64,000 nt of DNA. It comes from Romboutsia weinsteinii (GTDB lineage: Bacteria > Bacillota > Clostridia > Peptostreptococcales > Peptostreptococcaceae). A program made the position numbers and the translations under genes. Under the pieces are notes generated by a model. It searched no databases. It was not told the origin of the DNA and saw only the letters and a program-made list of their open reading frames with translations. Below, one piece after another: positions 53,648 through 61,565 of the stretch. Where the stretch lies: contig NZ_NOJY02000006.1 of NCBI RefSeq assembly GCF_002250835.2, positions 1-64,000 of the forward strand. The letters run 5' to 3'. Numbering within the stretch: the first letter of the stretch is position 1; every line of letters begins with the position of its first letter.

Positions 53648-54730
53648 ATGAATAGATTGGAAAAAGTTGTTAATTTATTAAAAGATAATAATTTAGATGC
53701 TATATACTTAACAAATCCATCTAATGTAAATTATATAACTGGATATACAGATGAAGAAGCCTATGCTCTTATATCCAAATACGGAAACTTTGTTATAACA
53801 GATACTAGATACATAGAACTTGCAGAAAGTTTATGTAAAGATTTTGAAATAATTAATTGGCATCTATTTGATAGAAGCATACCTAAAACTCTAAAAGAAG
53901 TATGTATTAAAACTAATATAAAAAAATTAGGTTTTGAGAAAAATAATATAATATTTGATAATTATAATACCTTAAAATGTGAGTTGGAACCTGAGGGTAT
54001 ACACCTAATACCTTCAGAAAATATAGTAGAAGAATTAAGATACATAAAAACACAAGATGAAATTGATAATACAAAAAAAGCTTGTATGATAGCTGACAAA
54101 TCTCTAGAAGAATTGATTCCTCATATAAAGATAGGTGTCACAGAAAGTGAATTAGCTGCTAAGCTAGAATATTTTATGAAAATCAACGGAGCTAATCAAG
54201 TTGGATTCGATACTATTTTAGTTTCTGGAACTAAAACATCTCTTCTTCATGGAAAACCTAGTGATAAAGTTCTTGAAAATGGAGATCTCCTAATCATAGA
54301 CTATGGTGCAAATTACAATGGATATATTTCTGATACTACAAGGACTTTTATAATAGGAAGTGCTAATGAAAGACAATTGGAATTATATAATTTAGTAAAA
54401 GAAGCTCAACTTGTAGGTCTTGAAAATATGAAACCTGGAGTTCATGCTACACATCCTGATACTAAAATAAGGGAAGTAGTAAAAAAATATGAAGATAATT
54501 ACTACAGAGGACTAGGTCACGGTGTTGGTAGAGATTTACATGAAGAACCATTCTTAGGTAACTATGGTACTAAAACTATTAAAGAAGGTTGTATAATCAC
54601 AATGGAGCCTGGTATATACTTCCCAGGATGGGGTGGAGTCAGAATTGAAGATACTGTCCTTATTACAAAGGGTGGTAATGAAATTCTAACTAAGTTTCCT
54701 AAAGATTTAATGATACTAGATAAACAATAA
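53648..54730 (+). CDS. M24 family Xaa-Pro aminopeptidase/dipeptidase
   Basis: 360-residue cytoplasmic metallopeptidase. The N-terminal creatinase-like domain (1-125) is followed by the pita-bread catalytic domain. The metal ligands can be seen: two Asp in IIDYGANYNGYISDTTRTF (about 217-228), His in GLGHGVGRDLHEEP (about 290), Glu in TMEPGIYF and Glu in VRIEDTVL. These match PepP/PepQ-type enzymes cleaving X-Pro bonds; which of the two is uncertain. ATG behind AGGAGGAAAA. Operonic with the POT transporter. Confidence 0.88.
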   Translation: MNRLEKVVNLLKDNNLDAIYLTNPSNVNYITGYTDEEAYALISKYGNFVITDTRYIELAESLCKDFEIINWHLFDRSIPKTLKEVCIKTNIKKLGFEKNNIIFDNYNTLKCELEPEGIHLIPSENIVEELRYIKTQDEIDNTKKACMIADKSLEELIPHIKIGVTESELAAKLEYFMKINGANQVGFDTILVSGTKTSLLHGKPSDKVLENGDLLIIDYGANYNGYISDTTRTFIIGSANERQLELYNLVKEAQLVGLENMKPGVHATHPDTKIREVVKKYEDNYYRGLGHGVGRDLHEEPFLGNYGTKTIKEGCIITMEPGIYFPGWGGVRIEDTVLITKGGNEILTKFPKDLMILDKQ

Positions 54731-54820
54731 TAAATATGATCTATTGATACGATTTATTATAAATTAAATATTTTACTTAATGTAATAATTATAAAATAAG
54801 TATTTTAGGGGGAAATCATT

Positions 54821-55201
54821 ATGTTAAAGAAAGAAATTATTGTTGCTAAAAACGCTCCTGCTGCTCTTGGTCCTTACTCTCATGGTGTAAAAGTTGGAGA
54901 TTTTATTTTTACTGCTGGACAAATAGGTTTAATACCAGAAAGCGGAAAGTTGGCTGAGGGTGTTAAAGAACAAACTAGGCAAACATTAAAAAACTTAAGC
55001 TCAATATTAGAATCATGCGGAAGTAATTTAAACAACACTCTAAAAGTAACTGTATTTGTAAATGATCTAAATGACTTTAATGATGTAAATGATGTTTATA
55101 AAGAATTCTTTACAGAGGAATGCCCTGGAAGAAGCTGTGTAGAAGTTAGTAGATTACCTATGGATTGCTTAGTTGAAATAGAATTAATAGCTTTATCATA
55201 A
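54821..55201 (+). CDS. ridA: RidA family enamine/imine deaminase
   Basis: 126-residue RidA/YjgF/UK114 protein, trimeric, hydrolysing reactive enamines such as 2-aminoacrylate released by PLP dehydratases. Family motifs are NAPAALGPYSHGVKVGDFIFTAGQIG (about 10-35) and PGRSCVEVSRLPMDCLVEIE (about 104-123), with the substrate-binding Arg in PGRSC. ATG behind AGGGGGAAA. The D-serine dehydratase in this island makes the very intermediate that RidA removes. 90-bp gap from the peptidase gene, so it may be co-transcribed. Confidence 0.92.
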   Translation: MLKKEIIVAKNAPAALGPYSHGVKVGDFIFTAGQIGLIPESGKLAEGVKEQTRQTLKNLSSILESCGSNLNNTLKVTVFVNDLNDFNDVNDVYKEFFTEECPGRSCVEVSRLPMDCLVEIELIALS

Positions 55202-55240
55202 TATTTTAATTAATAAAAAATAAAATATCCAGAACTAGTA

Positions 55241-55301
55241 AAATAGACCCTATATAATAGTCACGTGAGAAGATAGTGACTATTTATATAGGGTCCATTT
55301 T
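55241..55301. terminator. Bidirectional terminator, ridA / exporter ATPase
   Basis: Long stem about 23 bp with small interruptions (5' arm 55241-55264, 3' arm 55276-55301; core GACCCTATATAA / TTATATAGGGTC with an inner AGTCAC / GTGACT). It is followed by TTTTATTT on plus. It separates convergent ridA and the exporter operon. Confidence 0.85.
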
Positions 55302-55351
55302 ATTTCTACTTTACACATCTTTTATCATTTAATTATCATTACACTAAACCC

Positions 55352-56023
55352 CTAAAGTACAATATTCCCATCTATAATACTTATGGTTCTATCACTATAA
55401 CTAGCAACATTCTTATCATGAGTTATCATAATAATAGTATTTCCCTGATTATTTAACTCTTTAAATAGGGCTAATACTTCTTTTCCGGTTTCTGAATCTA
55501 GTGCACCAGTTGGCTCATCTGCTAATAATACTTTTGGGCTTGAAACTAATGCTCTGGCTATTGCAACCCTTTGTTGTTGCCCCCCTGACAGTTCATTTGG
55601 TTTATGTTTTATCCTGTCTTCTAATCCTACTAATTTTAATTTATCTAATGCTTTTTCCCTTGAAACTTCTCTGCTTACACCTCTTATTAATAAGGGCATC
55701 ATTACATTTTGAATAACACTATACTTAGGTATTAGATGATACTTTTGAAATATAAAGCCTATTTTTTCATTTCTAATCAAAGCTAAATCATCATCATTTG
55801 AAGTACTTATGTCCTTATCATCTAAGATATAACTTCCATCATCTAAATTATCCATACATCCTATAATATTCATAAGTGTTGATTTCCCAGAGCCTGAAGG
55901 TCCTAGTATAGATATAAATTCTCCATTTTCCACATTAAAACTAATACTTTTTAATACATGAAGTTTTTCACTTCCTAAATTATAAAATTTATTTACATTT
56001 CTAAGCTCTATTATATTATTCAT
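55352..56023 (-). CDS. MacB/LolD-type ABC ATPase
   Basis: 223-residue ABC ATPase of the MacB/LolD/FtsE group. It has Walker A GPSGSGKSTLMN (about 40), Q-loop FQKYHLIPKYSV, signature LSGGQQQRVAIARAL, Walker B VLLADEPTGALDSETG and the H-loop TH. It powers mechanotransmission-type export with the FtsX-like permease upstream in the same operon. It is the last gene of the fusion-protein/permease/lipoprotein/ATPase operon and ends toward a bidirectional terminator. ATG start. Confidence 0.9.
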   Translation of the reverse strand: MNNIIELRNVNKFYNLGSEKLHVLKSISFNVENGEFISILGPSGSGKSTLMNIIGCMDNLDDGSYILDDKDISTSNDDDLALIRNEKIGFIFQKYHLIPKYSVIQNVMMPLLIRGVSREVSREKALDKLKLVGLEDRIKHKPNELSGGQQQRVAIARALVSSPKVLLADEPTGALDSETGKEVLALFKELNNQGNTIIMITHDKNVASYSDRTISIIDGNIVL

Positions 56024-56032
56024 TGTTTTTTC

Positions 56033-56614
56033 CTATGAAATCACGTTTACTGATAGTATGTTCGGGTTTTCTGATTTATCATCATCCACGGATATTTGTA
56101 AATAAGTACCTTCTTTTATAGCTGTTAGTCCTTCCCCACTTCTACCTGATAATATGCTTATATTTACACCTGTTGGTATTGTTATAGTTTTAGTATCTCC
56201 TGTAAATTCTAATTCTACTAAAGGCTTATTTTTTTCTATTTCTCCAACTGAAACTTTTTGATCTTCTCCTGGTTTAGCTTCCATAGATGGAGTCAAAGTT
56301 GCTGCAGGTGTTTCTTCTTTAGTTTCACCTTTATTTTCTTCTTTTTCTTCACCTTCTATTTGAGTACCTGGGTCCTTTGCTAGCTCAAACTCTATTTCAT
56401 TTCCTACTACACTTTTTACTTTTCCATAGATAAACTTTTCTTCTTTATTTGTTGATTCTTTTTTATTTGCGTCATTCTTAGAGTCATCATTTTGACCATT
56501 CTGTTGACTACTTACTGAAGATTCATTACTTCCTTGTCCTTTGTCTTGTGAACTACAAGCTGTAACTCCTAATGCTAATGATATAGCTAATCCTAATAAT
56601 ACTGGTTTTTTCAT
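56033..56614 (-). CDS. Exporter-associated lipoprotein (related to the one at 59004)
   Basis: 193-residue lipoprotein: signal peptide with lipobox GVTAC (Cys 20), then a low-complexity Ser/Gln/Asn/Lys stretch (about 22-60). A C-terminal beta domain begins KFIYGKVKSVVGNEIEFELAKD and ends GTYLQISVDDDKSENPNILSVNVIS. The internal acidic/Pro stretch (EEKEENKGETKEETPAATLTPSMEAKPG) is unusual. The gene is placed between permease and ATPase genes, 9-23 bp from each, so it is likely part of the export complex or its sensing. Shares the K-x-VKSVxGxxIE/LKEGxx(L)xIxV pattern with the 162-residue lipoprotein upstream. Confidence 0.78.
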   Translation of the reverse strand: MKKPVLLGLAISLALGVTACSSQDKGQGSNESSVSSQQNGQNDDSKNDANKKESTNKEEKFIYGKVKSVVGNEIEFELAKDPGTQIEGEEKEENKGETKEETPAATLTPSMEAKPGEDQKVSVGEIEKNKPLVELEFTGDTKTITIPTGVNISILSGRSGEGLTAIKEGTYLQISVDDDKSENPNILSVNVIS

Positions 56615-56637
56615 AATATTTTCTCCTTTTATTTTAT

Positions 56638-57840
56638 TTATTCATAACTTAAAGCTTCTACTGGCTTTAATTTTGATGCTTGGTATGCTGGATAGAATCC
56701 AAACACTGTTCCTGTTATCATTGCAAATAATAGTGCAATTATCTTTCCATCTATAGTAAATAAAACTGGTACTCCTAAGTACTTTGTTAATGGCATTAAT
56801 AAATAACTTAATACAATTCCCAAGATACCTCCAACACTACTTATTAATACAGATTCAAGTAAGAATTGAATTAATATATCTCTACTTGAACTTCCTAGTG
56901 CTTTCAATATGCCTATTTCCTTAGTTCTTTCTTTTACCGTTACAAACAATACATTCATTATCCCTATACCACCAACTATAAAAACAATTGTTGCAACTGA
57001 CATTAATAATATGTTCATAGTTTTTGCTGATGCTAAGGCTGCTTCTATTTTACTCCCTGCATCTTCAACCATATAGTTACTTGCTTCATCATCAAAAATG
57101 TAATCTAGAGAATCCTTAACATCTCTCATTCCATCTTCAACTTTATTTATATCTTTAACTAGTGCAATTCCTTGAGGTATAGTATATTTCTTATCAAGTA
57201 CATACTTATATCCTGTTGAGTAAGGTATAAAAATACTTTGGTCTGGACTTATTCCCTGTATTCCATCACCTTTTCTTTCTAAAATGCCTATGACTGTATA
57301 AGTCTTTCCACTTATTTTTATTTTTTTTCCTACAGCACCTTCAGCATTTGCAAAATGTTTTTCTGCTACGTTTACCCCTAGTACACATACTTTTTCACTT
57401 TTATTTTGATGTTCTTCATTTAAACCTTCTCCAAATTGTATTTTGAAATTATTTATATCATCAAATTCATCTGTAACCCCTACTATTGGCTCATAGTCGT
57501 CTTTTCCAAGTATTTTTACCGAAGCACTTCCTGATATATTTAAAGCTACATTACTTATATTTTTTGAATCCTCTAAGACTATTTCCATCTTCTCCTCATC
57601 TAATTTAGGGATTTTTTTAATATCTATATTTGGATTTGTAAAATCAACATTTATATAAATACTTCCTGCACTTAACCCTGCAAATTGTTTTTTTACTTCC
57701 TCTTCTCCACCCTTACCAATTGCAATTACCATTATAATAGTTGCTGCTCCTACTATAATTCCAAGTGAGGTAAGAATTACTTTAAACTTATTTTCTATTA
57801 AATTTATCAATGTAATATTAAGTATCTCTGAGAATTTCAA
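56638..57840 (-). CDS. MacB-type permease
   Basis: 400-residue permease. The MacB_PCD periplasmic core domain (about 20-235) follows the first membrane helix (LGIIVGAATIIMVIAIGKGG). Then come FtsX-type helices (about 280-300, 330-355, 365-390), with TVKERTKEIGILKALGSSSRDI as the coupling loop. Start TTG at 57840 behind AGGTAGG. It follows the membrane-fusion gene by 10 bp. With the ATPase and fusion protein it forms a tripartite-like exporter adapted to a Gram-positive wall; typical substrates are antibiotics and peptides. Confidence 0.88.
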   Translation of the reverse strand: MKFSEILNITLINLIENKFKVILTSLGIIVGAATIIMVIAIGKGGEEEVKKQFAGLSAGSIYINVDFTNPNIDIKKIPKLDEEKMEIVLEDSKNISNVALNISGSASVKILGKDDYEPIVGVTDEFDDINNFKIQFGEGLNEEHQNKSEKVCVLGVNVAEKHFANAEGAVGKKIKISGKTYTVIGILERKGDGIQGISPDQSIFIPYSTGYKYVLDKKYTIPQGIALVKDINKVEDGMRDVKDSLDYIFDDEASNYMVEDAGSKIEAALASAKTMNILLMSVATIVFIVGGIGIMNVLFVTVKERTKEIGILKALGSSSRDILIQFLLESVLISSVGGILGIVLSYLLMPLTKYLGVPVLFTIDGKIIALLFAMITGTVFGFYPAYQASKLKPVEALSYE

Positions 57841-57850
57841 AGCTTCTTAC

Positions 57851-58852
57851 CTACCTTTCCTCTACTACAGTTTGGCCTTCTTGTAATCCCTCTAAGATTT
57901 CTGTAACACTTCCATCAGAAAAACCAGTCTTTACTTCTACTTCTTTTATTTGCTCATTTTCTTTTACTTTAACTATTTGTTTATTATCTTTTAGTTTTAT
58001 AGCTTTATTTGGAACTTGTACTACATCTTCTTTATTTTTTATTATAAATTTAACTTCAGCCGTCATTCCTTGATATATTTCTAAGTCCTCAATATCAAGC
58101 TTTGCCCTTACTTTATAATCAACATCCTCACCTTCGCCTGAGCTTATATAACTTTTTTCTTCTACGATTCCTTTAACTTCAATATCTGGATAAGTTTCGA
58201 AGGTTACCTTAACCTCTTGATTTTCCTTTATGCTTACAATCTCTGTTTGTGGAAGTAAAACATCTATATAAACTTTCTCTTCATTTCCTATTACTGCAAC
58301 TGCCTTTGATGGTGTTGCTTCTGCTTCTTGTTCATATCCTATATCTAGAACTACTCCATCTATCTTTGCATATATATATAAGTTGTTTAAGTCTGACTGT
58401 AAGTTTTTTATTTTTTTATTTACTATATCTAACTCACCTTGAGCAGTCCTTATTTGTGAGTCTAGGGATATATCATCAGGTGAATTTTTCTTTTGTTCTT
58501 TTAATTGATTTATATTTTCAGATTTACTTTTTTGCTCTATTTTTAGTTCTTCTATTTGCGAGTTAATTTGTTTATCTGATATTTTGGCTATCTTATCACC
58601 TTTTTGTATTTTTTGACCTTTACTCACATAAATTTCTTCAATAGTTCCACTTATTTTAAAGTTATGTTCAACTTCTTCTAATTTAGCAGCTCCACCTCCG
58701 TCGATTCCCACGGTTATATCATCAACCACTACTGTGTGTTCTCTTTCTCTTTTTACTTCTTCCTCTTGCTTTGGTTTCATAATTAGTAATATAGAGCCAC
58801 CAACGACACAAATTCCTACTATTAATGCTACTAGCTTCTTTTTAGCTTTCAT
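57851..58852 (-). CDS. HlyD/MacA-type membrane fusion protein
   Basis: 333-residue protein with one N-terminal membrane helix (about 6-24). It has a first biotinyl-lipoyl-like strand region, an alpha-helical coiled-coil hairpin (about 105-155: IEELKIEQKSKSENINQLKEQKK), the second lipoyl half (IYAKIDGVVLDIGYEQEAEATPSKAVAVIG) and beta-barrel domains to the C-terminus. Partner of the MacB-type permease. ATG behind GGAGGGAGC. Promoter with TTAACA-N5-TTTATA motif 55 bp upstream, shared with the response-regulator gene. Confidence 0.88.
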   Translation of the reverse strand: MKAKKKLVALIVGICVVGGSILLIMKPKQEEEVKREREHTVVVDDITVGIDGGGAAKLEEVEHNFKISGTIEEIYVSKGQKIQKGDKIAKISDKQINSQIEELKIEQKSKSENINQLKEQKKNSPDDISLDSQIRTAQGELDIVNKKIKNLQSDLNNLYIYAKIDGVVLDIGYEQEAEATPSKAVAVIGNEEKVYIDVLLPQTEIVSIKENQEVKVTFETYPDIEVKGIVEEKSYISSGEGEDVDYKVRAKLDIEDLEIYQGMTAEVKFIIKNKEDVVQVPNKAIKLKDNKQIVKVKENEQIKEVEVKTGFSDGSVTEILEGLQEGQTVVEER

Positions 58853-58891
58853 ACGCTCCCTCCATTTTCTCTGCTGCTTTCTTATAAGCTA

Positions 58892-58925
58892 ACTATACTA
58901 AAATGGGTATAAAGTTTTTGTTAAG
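58892..58925 (-). promoter_or_regulatory. Exporter operon promoter with response-regulator-like direct repeat
   Basis: On the minus strand CTTAACAAAAACTTTATA (58925-58908), then 10 bp, then TATAGT (58897-58892). Half-sites TTAACA and TTTATA have an 11-bp period. There is no good -35 hexamer. Identical layout to the sites at 59536-59569 and 61450-61483. Confidence 0.65.
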
Positions 58926-58964
58926 AAAAATTTAATTTACTTAGATAAATTATTAAAATAAAAA

Positions 58965-58999
58965 AAGCTATGAAAATTAGTTCTTAATTTTCATAGCTT
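58965..58999 (-). terminator. Terminator after the 162-residue lipoprotein gene
   Basis: Perfect 15-bp stem AAGCTATGAAAATTA / TAATTTTCATAGCTT with a 5-nt loop, then TTTTATTTTAA on minus. It starts 4 bp past the stop codon and separates this gene from the exporter operon. Confidence 0.85.
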
Positions 59000-59003
59000 A
59001 AAA

Positions 59004-59492
59004 TTAAATAATATCTACACTCATAATTGTTCCTTCTTCAAGTACAGATTCACTTTTATCTGAATCATTTTCATAAACCCCTATTCTAACAAATAAACCC
59101 TCTTTTAAATCGTTAAAATCTGAAAGGTTTGTGGCTACTCCTATCAACTCAATACTATCTGTTTTTCCAGTTTCTTTAAGATTTGATGTATCTAGGTCTA
59201 AATCTTCGTTATACCCCTTATCATTATATCCATCTGGAGTGTTTACAAATTCTGCTTCTATTTTGGTACCGTCTACATTTTTTATTTTTGCAAATTTATA
59301 TTTTATATTTTCATTCATATCTTTATTCTGCTGTTCACCTATTTCTTTCATTTCTTCTTCTGTAAGATACTTTTCTCCACTCGGCTCCTCTTGCTTAATT
59401 ATTGACTCTTCCTCTTCTCTATTAGTCTTACTACAAGCCGTTATCCCTAAACTTACACATAATACTAAACCTAAAATTAATGTTTTTTTCAT
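59004..59492 (-). CDS. Lipoprotein of the exporter regulon
   Basis: 162-residue lipoprotein with lipobox GITAC (Cys 19), a charged spacer (EEEESIIKQEEPSGEKYLTEEEMKEIGEQQNK), then a beta domain (YKFAKIKNVDGTKIEAEFVN... LKEGLFVRIGVYEND... EEGTIMSVDII) like that of the lipoprotein at 56033. It is a separate transcription unit with its own motif-bearing promoter (59536-59569) and terminator. Function unknown. The shared motif and similarity suggest a role with the MacAB-like exporter, perhaps sensing or shielding. ATG behind AAAGGATA. Confidence 0.75.
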   Translation of the reverse strand: MKKTLILGLVLCVSLGITACSKTNREEEESIIKQEEPSGEKYLTEEEMKEIGEQQNKDMNENIKYKFAKIKNVDGTKIEAEFVNTPDGYNDKGYNEDLDLDTSNLKETGKTDSIELIGVATNLSDFNDLKEGLFVRIGVYENDSDKSESVLEEGTIMSVDII

Positions 59493-59535
59493 ATTTATAT
59501 CCTTTCATCTTATAATTATTTTAATTTACAACTTA

Positions 59536-59569
59536 ATAATACTCAAAAGGATATAAAATTTTTGTTAAG
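59536..59569 (-). promoter_or_regulatory. Lipoprotein promoter with response-regulator-like direct repeat
   Basis: On the minus strand CTTAACAAAAATTTTATA (59569-59552), then 10 bp, then TATTAT (59541-59536). Second member of the three-promoter set. It begins 6 bp past the kinase stop codon. Confidence 0.65.
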
Positions 59570-59574
59570 AAAAA

Positions 59575-60735
59575 TTATTTGTATGGGATTTTTATAGTAA
59601 ATTTGCTTCCAAACTCATTGCTTTCAACTCCAATAGTTCCATTATGCTGTTGTATTACAGTCTTTACAATTGAAAGCCCTAATCCTGAACCACCAATTTT
59701 CCTAGAACGAGATTTATCTACTCTGTAAAAAGGCTTAAATATATTTTCATAATCTTCTTTTTTTATTCCTATTCCACTATCTTCAATATCTATATTTATA
59801 AAATTATTGTCTTCTTTTAAATAAATTTTTACATATCCATTTTCATTATTGTACTTGATACTATTTTCTATTAAATTATAAAGTGCTCTATATAAAAGCT
59901 GCTCATTTCCATAAAACTCCTTACGATTACCGTCTATATCTTCTACAATACTTATATCAATATTTTTATTAGATGCAACTTCTTTAAGCTCGTCTGTAAT
60001 AGATTTCAGTATTTTACTGAATTTGATTTTATCACTACGCTCTATCTCATCTTTATTACAAATGCTAAGCAATTCCTCAACTACCTTTGATAATCTATTG
60101 TTGTTTTTTTCTACTATTTCAATTAATTTTTCATAATCTTCAATAGTATACTCTTTCCTCTTCTTAAAAACATCTATTTTCATTTGTATAACTGCCAAAG
60201 GTGTTCTAAGCTCATGAGCTACATTTGCTGAAAACTGTTTTTGACTTTCAAATGCATCTTCTATTCTAGATAACATATTGTTAAAAGATTTAGTTAAGTC
60301 TTTTATTTCGTCATCTGCACCTTCTTCTTTTATTTTTTTAGATAAATTATGCTCACTTATATCTTTTATTTCATCACTTAAATTTTTAACACCTTCTAAT
60401 GATTTTTTTGTTGTTAAATAAGTTATTATTCCCCCTAAAATTATAACTACTATCATACAAAATGTACTTGTCATTACTATATTCCCTTTTGCTACACTCG
60501 TAGCTTGGGTTAAACTCTTTGCTTCTATTACTGTTGCATCTTTCAACATATTATTTTTATTTGGAATAGATGGAATTGTACTTGCTGCACTTTCTGTTGG
60601 TGAAAATTGGCTTAGTAAATCAATAGACCTTACTGCTGAAAGTGATGTTCCTATAGTCAGTATTACACTACAAAGTATAAGTACTATTGTGTTTATAAAG
60701 GTTACCTTAAGTCTTAAGGATAAATTAAATTTCAT
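59575..60735 (-). CDS. Sensor histidine kinase of the MacAB-like exporter
   Basis: 386-residue membrane kinase. Helices at about 12-32 and 90-112 flank a short external segment (about 35-88) with Ser/Pro. A HAMP domain (about 113-165) is followed by HisKA with SANVAHELRTPLAVIQ (His about 180) and HATPase motifs (NLIENSIKYN, DSGIGIKKEDYENIFKPFYRVD, GGSGLGLSI). Operonic with the response regulator (overlap of one base). Next to an antimicrobial-type exporter, so a peptide or drug signal is plausible. Confidence 0.9.
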   Translation of the reverse strand: MKFNLSLRLKVTFINTIVLILCSVILTIGTSLSAVRSIDLLSQFSPTESAASTIPSIPNKNNMLKDATVIEAKSLTQATSVAKGNIVMTSTFCMIVVIILGGIITYLTTKKSLEGVKNLSDEIKDISEHNLSKKIKEEGADDEIKDLTKSFNNMLSRIEDAFESQKQFSANVAHELRTPLAVIQMKIDVFKKRKEYTIEDYEKLIEIVEKNNNRLSKVVEELLSICNKDEIERSDKIKFSKILKSITDELKEVASNKNIDISIVEDIDGNRKEFYGNEQLLYRALYNLIENSIKYNNENGYVKIYLKEDNNFINIDIEDSGIGIKKEDYENIFKPFYRVDKSRSRKIGGSGLGLSIVKTVIQQHNGTIGVESNEFGSKFTIKIPYK

Positions 60736-61418
60736 TAATTTTCTTCCTCCAATGCTTCTATTATATACCCCACACTAGCAACATTTTTTATCACTTCATA
60801 ATCTAAATTTTCTTTTAACTTTTTTCTTAAGGCATTAATATGAACCCTTACAGAGTTACTAAACATATCAACACTATTATCCCAAACATGCTCTATTAGC
60901 TCCTCTTGGCTAATTACTTTATTTATATTTTTCATTAAATATTCTAGTATTGAAAATTCTTTTTTAGTTAACTTTATTGGATTATTATCTACATAAACTT
61001 TTCTTGATTTCATATCTATTTTTAAGTGCTTATATTTAAGTTCGTTATCTTCTTGTATAAATTTTATTCTAAGTAAACATCTTATTCTAGCTTCTAATTC
61101 ATCAAAATGAAAGGGTTTAACTAAATAATCATTTGCTCCCAGATCAAGCCCTTTTACTCTATCTTCTATTGCTGATCTAGCTGTTAGTATTAATATTTTT
61201 GTTAACTTATTATGTTCTCTTATATTTTTTAAAATATCTATTCCATCTATATTAGGTAAATTTAAATCAAGAATTATAAGGTCATAATCATTTATAAGTG
61301 CAAGTTCTAAGCCTTCATCCCCATCATCACTTGTATCTACTGCATATCCATCTATTCTTAATCCTTCTGCAATTGCTTCTAATAAATCTATTTCATCTTC
61401 TACGACTAAAATTCTCAT
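60735..61418 (-). CDS. OmpR-family response regulator of the MacAB-like exporter
   Basis: 227-residue response regulator. The receiver domain has LVVEDEIDLL, the phospho-Asp in LIILDLNLPNIDG (about 51) and VKPFHFDELEAR. The winged helix ends VIKNVASVGYIIEA. The start ATG 61418 lies 8 bp behind TTTAGGAGGA; an upstream in-frame ATG at 61460 has no ribosome site. Probably binds TTAACA-N5-TTTATA sites before itself, the lipoprotein and the exporter operon. Confidence 0.92.
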   Translation of the reverse strand: MRILVVEDEIDLLEAIAEGLRIDGYAVDTSDDGDEGLELALINDYDLIILDLNLPNIDGIDILKNIREHNKLTKILILTARSAIEDRVKGLDLGANDYLVKPFHFDELEARIRCLLRIKFIQEDNELKYKHLKIDMKSRKVYVDNNPIKLTKKEFSILEYLMKNINKVISQEELIEHVWDNSVDMFSNSVRVHINALRKKLKENLDYEVIKNVASVGYIIEALEEEN

Positions 61419-61449
61419 CTTATGTCCTCCTAAATACACTTTACTACTT

Positions 61450-61483
61450 ATTATATACATATTAGTATAAAATTTTTGTTAAG
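61450..61483 (-). promoter_or_regulatory. Response-regulator operon promoter with direct repeat
   Basis: On the minus strand CTTAACAAAAATTTTATA (61483-61466), then 10 bp, then TATAAT (61455-61450). Third member of the set; suggests positive autoregulation. Confidence 0.65.
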
Positions 61484-61507
61484 TTATAATACATTCGTAT
61501 ACAAAAA

Positions 61508-61543
61508 AGTGTATAAGTAAATTTAAACCTCTACTTATACACT
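61508..61543 (-). terminator. Terminator after the antiporter gene
   Basis: Perfect 12-bp stem AGTGTATAAGTA / TACTTATACACT, then TTTTTTGT on minus. 22 bp past the antiporter stop. Confidence 0.85.
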
Positions 61544-61565
61544 AGTTATCATATATTTCTATTTT

